This document shows positions 61,815-64,000 of a stretch of 64,000 bases of DNA, in pieces (position 1 is the first letter of the stretch; the number at the start of each line of letters is the position of its first letter). A program made the position numbers and the translations under genes. Source of the DNA: an uncultured Cohaesibacter sp. (lineage in GTDB: Bacteria > Pseudomonadota > Alphaproteobacteria > Rhizobiales > Cohaesibacteraceae); NCBI RefSeq assembly GCF_963666525.1, contig NZ_OY762905.1, forward strand, positions 3,265,501 to 3,329,500, in the 5' to 3' direction. Under the pieces are notes generated by a model. It had not been told where the DNA came from, searched no databases, and saw only the letters and a program-made list of their open reading frames with translations.

Positions 61815-62489
61815 TCAGCCATCAATGCAGTTGGCATGATAGGACTTGAGGCTGTAGGCGGCGTTCCGGTCAACGGTGGAAAGGCTGATGGTGCCGAGAG
61901 TCTTGGGCAGGTGATATTGTTGCAGTCTGCTGGAGCAATTCTGTGTCTTGGCATAGCTCTGCATGTCGGTCAGACCCGCTTCTGACACGGCGTTCTGCTC
62001 GGCGGAATGGGTTTCCTGCGCCCACATCGAGCCGGTATAGCCGGTGTTGTACCGGTTGTAGCGATTGAACAGGGTCTTGGCGCGATCGAACCGCTTCTGC
62101 ACGTTTTCCTTGAATTCGAACTGGATTGAGCCGGTTGCACCGGTCCCGTTGCGGGAATTCTCGAAAACCCGAACCTGCTGAACATCCTTGAGATCGATCT
62201 GGAACTCGCTGTAGCGTGCCGTTGGTGAGCTGGCGCAATCCCCCGCGCGGTTCAACTGATAGGTGATCTTGCAGCTGTTCACTTCCACCTTGTCGGTGAA
62301 GGGGTCGAAATAGGCCATGTTCGATTTGAGAAAAGAGGCAATTTTTGTCTCTGCCTGCCTGATTTCGCTGGAATTCAGGCGCGTACCATGAATCTGGTTG
62401 GAGTTCGCTGGCGTTTCATACGTCAGAATGATACCCGCAATGAAGCAAGCCGATATGATACAAACCGCTATAAGCTTTTTCATTTGCAC
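61815..62489 (-). CDS. exported protein of unknown function, paralogue of the downstream gene
   Basis: 224 residues. An N-terminal hydrophobic segment (LIAVCIISACFIAGIILTY) acts as anchor or signal. The exported part has cysteines at 73, 85, 185 and 221, in register with the neighbouring paralogue. Conserved runs are NSCKITYQ, SAEQNAV, QNCSS, HLPKTLGT and KSYHANC. Two disulfides (12-residue spacing in the N half, 36 in the C half) are plausible. Sequence identity to the paralogue looks low to moderate, so the duplication is not recent. The role is unknown. Confidence 0.7.
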   Translation of the reverse strand: MQMKKLIAVCIISACFIAGIILTYETPANSNQIHGTRLNSSEIRQAETKIASFLKSNMAYFDPFTDKVEVNSCKITYQLNRAGDCASSPTARYSEFQIDLKDVQQVRVFENSRNGTGATGSIQFEFKENVQKRFDRAKTLFNRYNRYNTGYTGSMWAQETHSAEQNAVSEAGLTDMQSYAKTQNCSSRLQQYHLPKTLGTISLSTVDRNAAYSLKSYHANCIDG

Positions 62490-62537
62490 ACTGTTTTGGC
62501 GTGATCCCTGATGGACCCGGACAGCCCATAAAGAATC

Positions 62538-62565
62538 GGCGTCTGCATCATGCAGGCGCCTTTTT
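62538..62565 (+). terminator. plus-strand terminator in a divergent intergenic region
   Basis: A 10-bp stem, GGCGTCTGCA (62538-62547) with TGCAGGCGCC (62551-62560) and one G-T pair, loop TCA, followed by TTTTTG. No plus-strand gene lies upstream within reach, since the next upstream gene is on the minus strand. It may end a short transcript starting near 62490, or attenuate the dCTP deaminase gene downstream. Confidence 0.7.
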
Positions 62566-62783
62566 GTCTTGCCGTATTGTTAGTACGCTGCGTCTGTTCG
62601 GGCCGTTAAATTAAAAGGTAAAATTTGAACGAAACCACCTTTTACGCAACTTTGCGCATAAAATGATCTCAGGGTTGTGCGTGCGGGCGCCAGATGAGGC
62701 CCTTGAGTGGGGCGGCGAGGGGCTGTTGCCCGGTGGCCTCAAGCCTGCTACACATCGTCAAATCGCAATTGACAGGGCGCTTC

Positions 62784-63884
62784 ATGACACATCTTTCCTT
62801 TTCCGGCACCGGCATTCTGAACGACGCGGACATCGCAAGGCTGATCGATAGCGAGGCCATTCGCTTTGACCGCCCGCAGGATGACGATCAGGTTCAGCCG
62901 GCCAGTCTCGATCTGCGCCTCGGAGCCAAGGCCTATCGGGTCCGTGCATCCTTTCTGCCGGGCAAGGGGCAGACGGTGAAGGACAAGCTGGACCAGCTGC
63001 AACTGCACCAGATCGACCTCACCGAGGGCGCGGTGCTGGAAACCGGCTGTGTCTATATCGTGCCCCTGATGGAGAGTCTCAACCTTACCGGCGACATCGA
63101 GGCGGCCGCCAATCCGAAAAGCTCGACGGGGCGGCTCGATATTTTCACCCGCGTGATTGCCGATGGCTCGCGCCAGTTCGATACCATCCCGGCGGGCTAC
63201 AGGGGGCCGCTCTATCTGGAAGTCAGCCCGCGCACCTTTCCGATCTTCGTGCGGGCCGGAAGTCGCCTGTCACAGATCCGCTTCCGCAATGGGCGGGCGC
63301 GCCTGACCGATCCGGAACATCTCACCCTGCACCGGGAAGAAACGCTGGTGGCCTCAACGGATGAGCCGTTCATCGACAATGGCATTGCGGTTTCCATCGA
63401 TCTGGCCGGAGACGGCATCATCGGCTATCGCGCCAAGCGCCACACGGCTGTGATCGATGTCGACGAGCGCGATGCCCTCGACATGCTCGACTTCTGGGAG
63501 CCGATAGCGGGGCGGGGCAAGAATGCGCTCATTCTCGACCCTGACATGTTCTACATTCTGGTCTCGCGGGAGGCGGTGCATGTGCCGCCGCTCTATGCTG
63601 CCGAGATGGTGCCGTTCGATCCCCTCGTGGGCGAGTTCCGCGTCCATTATGCCGGCTTCTTCGATCCCGGCTTCGGAGCGTCTGAAGCGGGGGGCAAGGG
63701 TAGCCGGGCGGTGCTGGAAGTACGCAGCCACGAGGTGCCTTTCATCGTTGAGCATGGCCAGTTGATCGGGCGGCTCGCCTATGAGCGCATGCGGGCGCGT
63801 CCCACCCATCTCTATGGCTCGGGCATCGGTTCCAACTATCAGGCGCAGGGGCTCAAGCTCTCAAAGCATTTCAGGATGGCATGA
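62784..63884 (+). CDS. dcd: 2'-deoxycytidine 5'-triphosphate deaminase, long duplicated form
   Basis: 366 residues, about twice a standard Dcd, as usual in alphaproteobacteria. Two related halves are seen: PASLDLRLGAKAYRVRAS with STGRLDIFTRVIADG in the first, and FYILVSREAVHVPPLYAAEM with GEFRVHYAGFFDPGFG in the second. It converts dCTP to dUTP for thymidylate synthesis. The start at 62784 (MTHLSFSGTG) is chosen over an unconserved 30-residue extension. Confidence 0.92.
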   Translation: MTHLSFSGTGILNDADIARLIDSEAIRFDRPQDDDQVQPASLDLRLGAKAYRVRASFLPGKGQTVKDKLDQLQLHQIDLTEGAVLETGCVYIVPLMESLNLTGDIEAAANPKSSTGRLDIFTRVIADGSRQFDTIPAGYRGPLYLEVSPRTFPIFVRAGSRLSQIRFRNGRARLTDPEHLTLHREETLVASTDEPFIDNGIAVSIDLAGDGIIGYRAKRHTAVIDVDERDALDMLDFWEPIAGRGKNALILDPDMFYILVSREAVHVPPLYAAEMVPFDPLVGEFRVHYAGFFDPGFGASEAGGKGSRAVLEVRSHEVPFIVEHGQLIGRLAYERMRARPTHLYGSGIGSNYQAQGLKLSKHFRMA

Positions 63885-63888
63885 TGCG

Positions 63889-64000
63889 ATGCTGAAGACC
63901 GTCGAAGCCGAGTTCTATGCCGAGTTGGAGGAGAAAAGGTCCCGCTTTCTGGCCTTTCTCGTGCCGATTGAACAGTTTGACACCCGGCTCGAGCAACTGC
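63889..64000 (+). CDS. YigZ/IMPACT family protein, N-terminal fragment
   Basis: Only 37 codons before the window ends: MLKTVEAEFYAELEEKRSRF then LAFLVPIEQFDTRLEQL. The E-x-K-x-SRF-x-A pattern is typical of the start of YigZ/UPF0029 proteins, whose function is unclear. It begins 4 bases after the dcd stop. Confidence 0.55.
   Translation, partial: MLKTVEAEFYAELEEKRSRFLAFLVPIEQFDTRLEQL

Noticed and set aside
1-64000. CRISPR arrays, insertion sequences, prophage, tRNA and rRNA genes
   Set aside because: I looked for direct repeats, transposase or integrase motifs, cloverleaf-like sequences and CCA ends in the gaps and found none; the only RNA genes supported are the SRP RNA and the SAM-II aptamer.

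Overview
The window is about 64 kb of chromosome from an alphaproteobacterium, most likely order Hyphomicrobiales (Rhizobiales). The evidence is the Tad pilus genes; the ffs-dnaX-ybaB-recR block followed by rmuC/def-fmt-truA, dapE and dapD; PstA and PstC with very long N-terminal extensions; a SAM-II riboswitch ahead of metZ; and a long duplicated dCTP deaminase. The genus cannot be fixed from the sequence alone. I see no phage, insertion sequence, CRISPR array, tRNA or rRNA. Most of the window is ordinary, well-packed core genome.

Layout. 0-3.4 kb: the end of a Tad pilus operon (cpaF tail, tadB, tadC) with a TadD-like TPR lipoprotein facing it. 3.7-8 kb: an M17 aminopeptidase, a MarR regulator, an NlpC/P60 peptidase, a GhrA-like reductase and a small secreted protein. 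8-16 kb: a Yej-type oligopeptide ABC importer on the minus strand, with two tandem solute-binding proteins. 16.4-21.6 kb: NAD salvage (pncA, pncB) with a YbaK deacylase, a membrane-anchored cytochrome c, kdsB and pheA. 22-29 kb: a CHASE-PAS-GGDEF-EAL protein, a beta-lactamase-fold enzyme, an acyltransferase, nudC and a HIT protein. 29.4-42.4 kb: the SRP RNA gene, dnaX-ybaB-(LysE)-recR, rmuC, def-fmt-truA, dapE, a MerR/carboxymuconolactone-decarboxylase pair and dapD. 42.7-45.4 kb: an orphan PAS protein and an L,D-transpeptidase. 45.5-53.8 kb: a complete phosphate regulon, phoR then pstSCAB-phoU-phoB, with a PHO-box array before pstS. 54-64 kb: apaG, a CDP-alcohol phosphatidyltransferase, a VOC protein, a rhodanese/YeeE sulfur module, a thioesterase, metZ under a SAM-II riboswitch, two tandem paralogues of unknown function, a dCTP deaminase and the start of a YigZ-like gene.

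The most unusual element is the metZ leader (60743-60895, minus). A good promoter leads straight into a SAM-II aptamer. The Shine-Dalgarno region at its 3' edge serves a 9-codon reading frame, not metZ. That frame runs into an intrinsic terminator about 100 nt before metZ. This suggests that SAM-gated translation of a leader peptide controls termination. The next most unusual items are two adjacent 224-residue proteins with identical cysteine spacing (60935-62489) and a hairpin with an anti-Shine-Dalgarno loop (CCTCCTCCC) in the 5' leader of the PAS gene (43264-43297).

Many annotated starts were moved downstream of the longest possible frame using ribosome-binding sites and family alignments from memory. 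Such choices are stated in each entry. All functional calls rest on motif recognition by eye; no database search was run.
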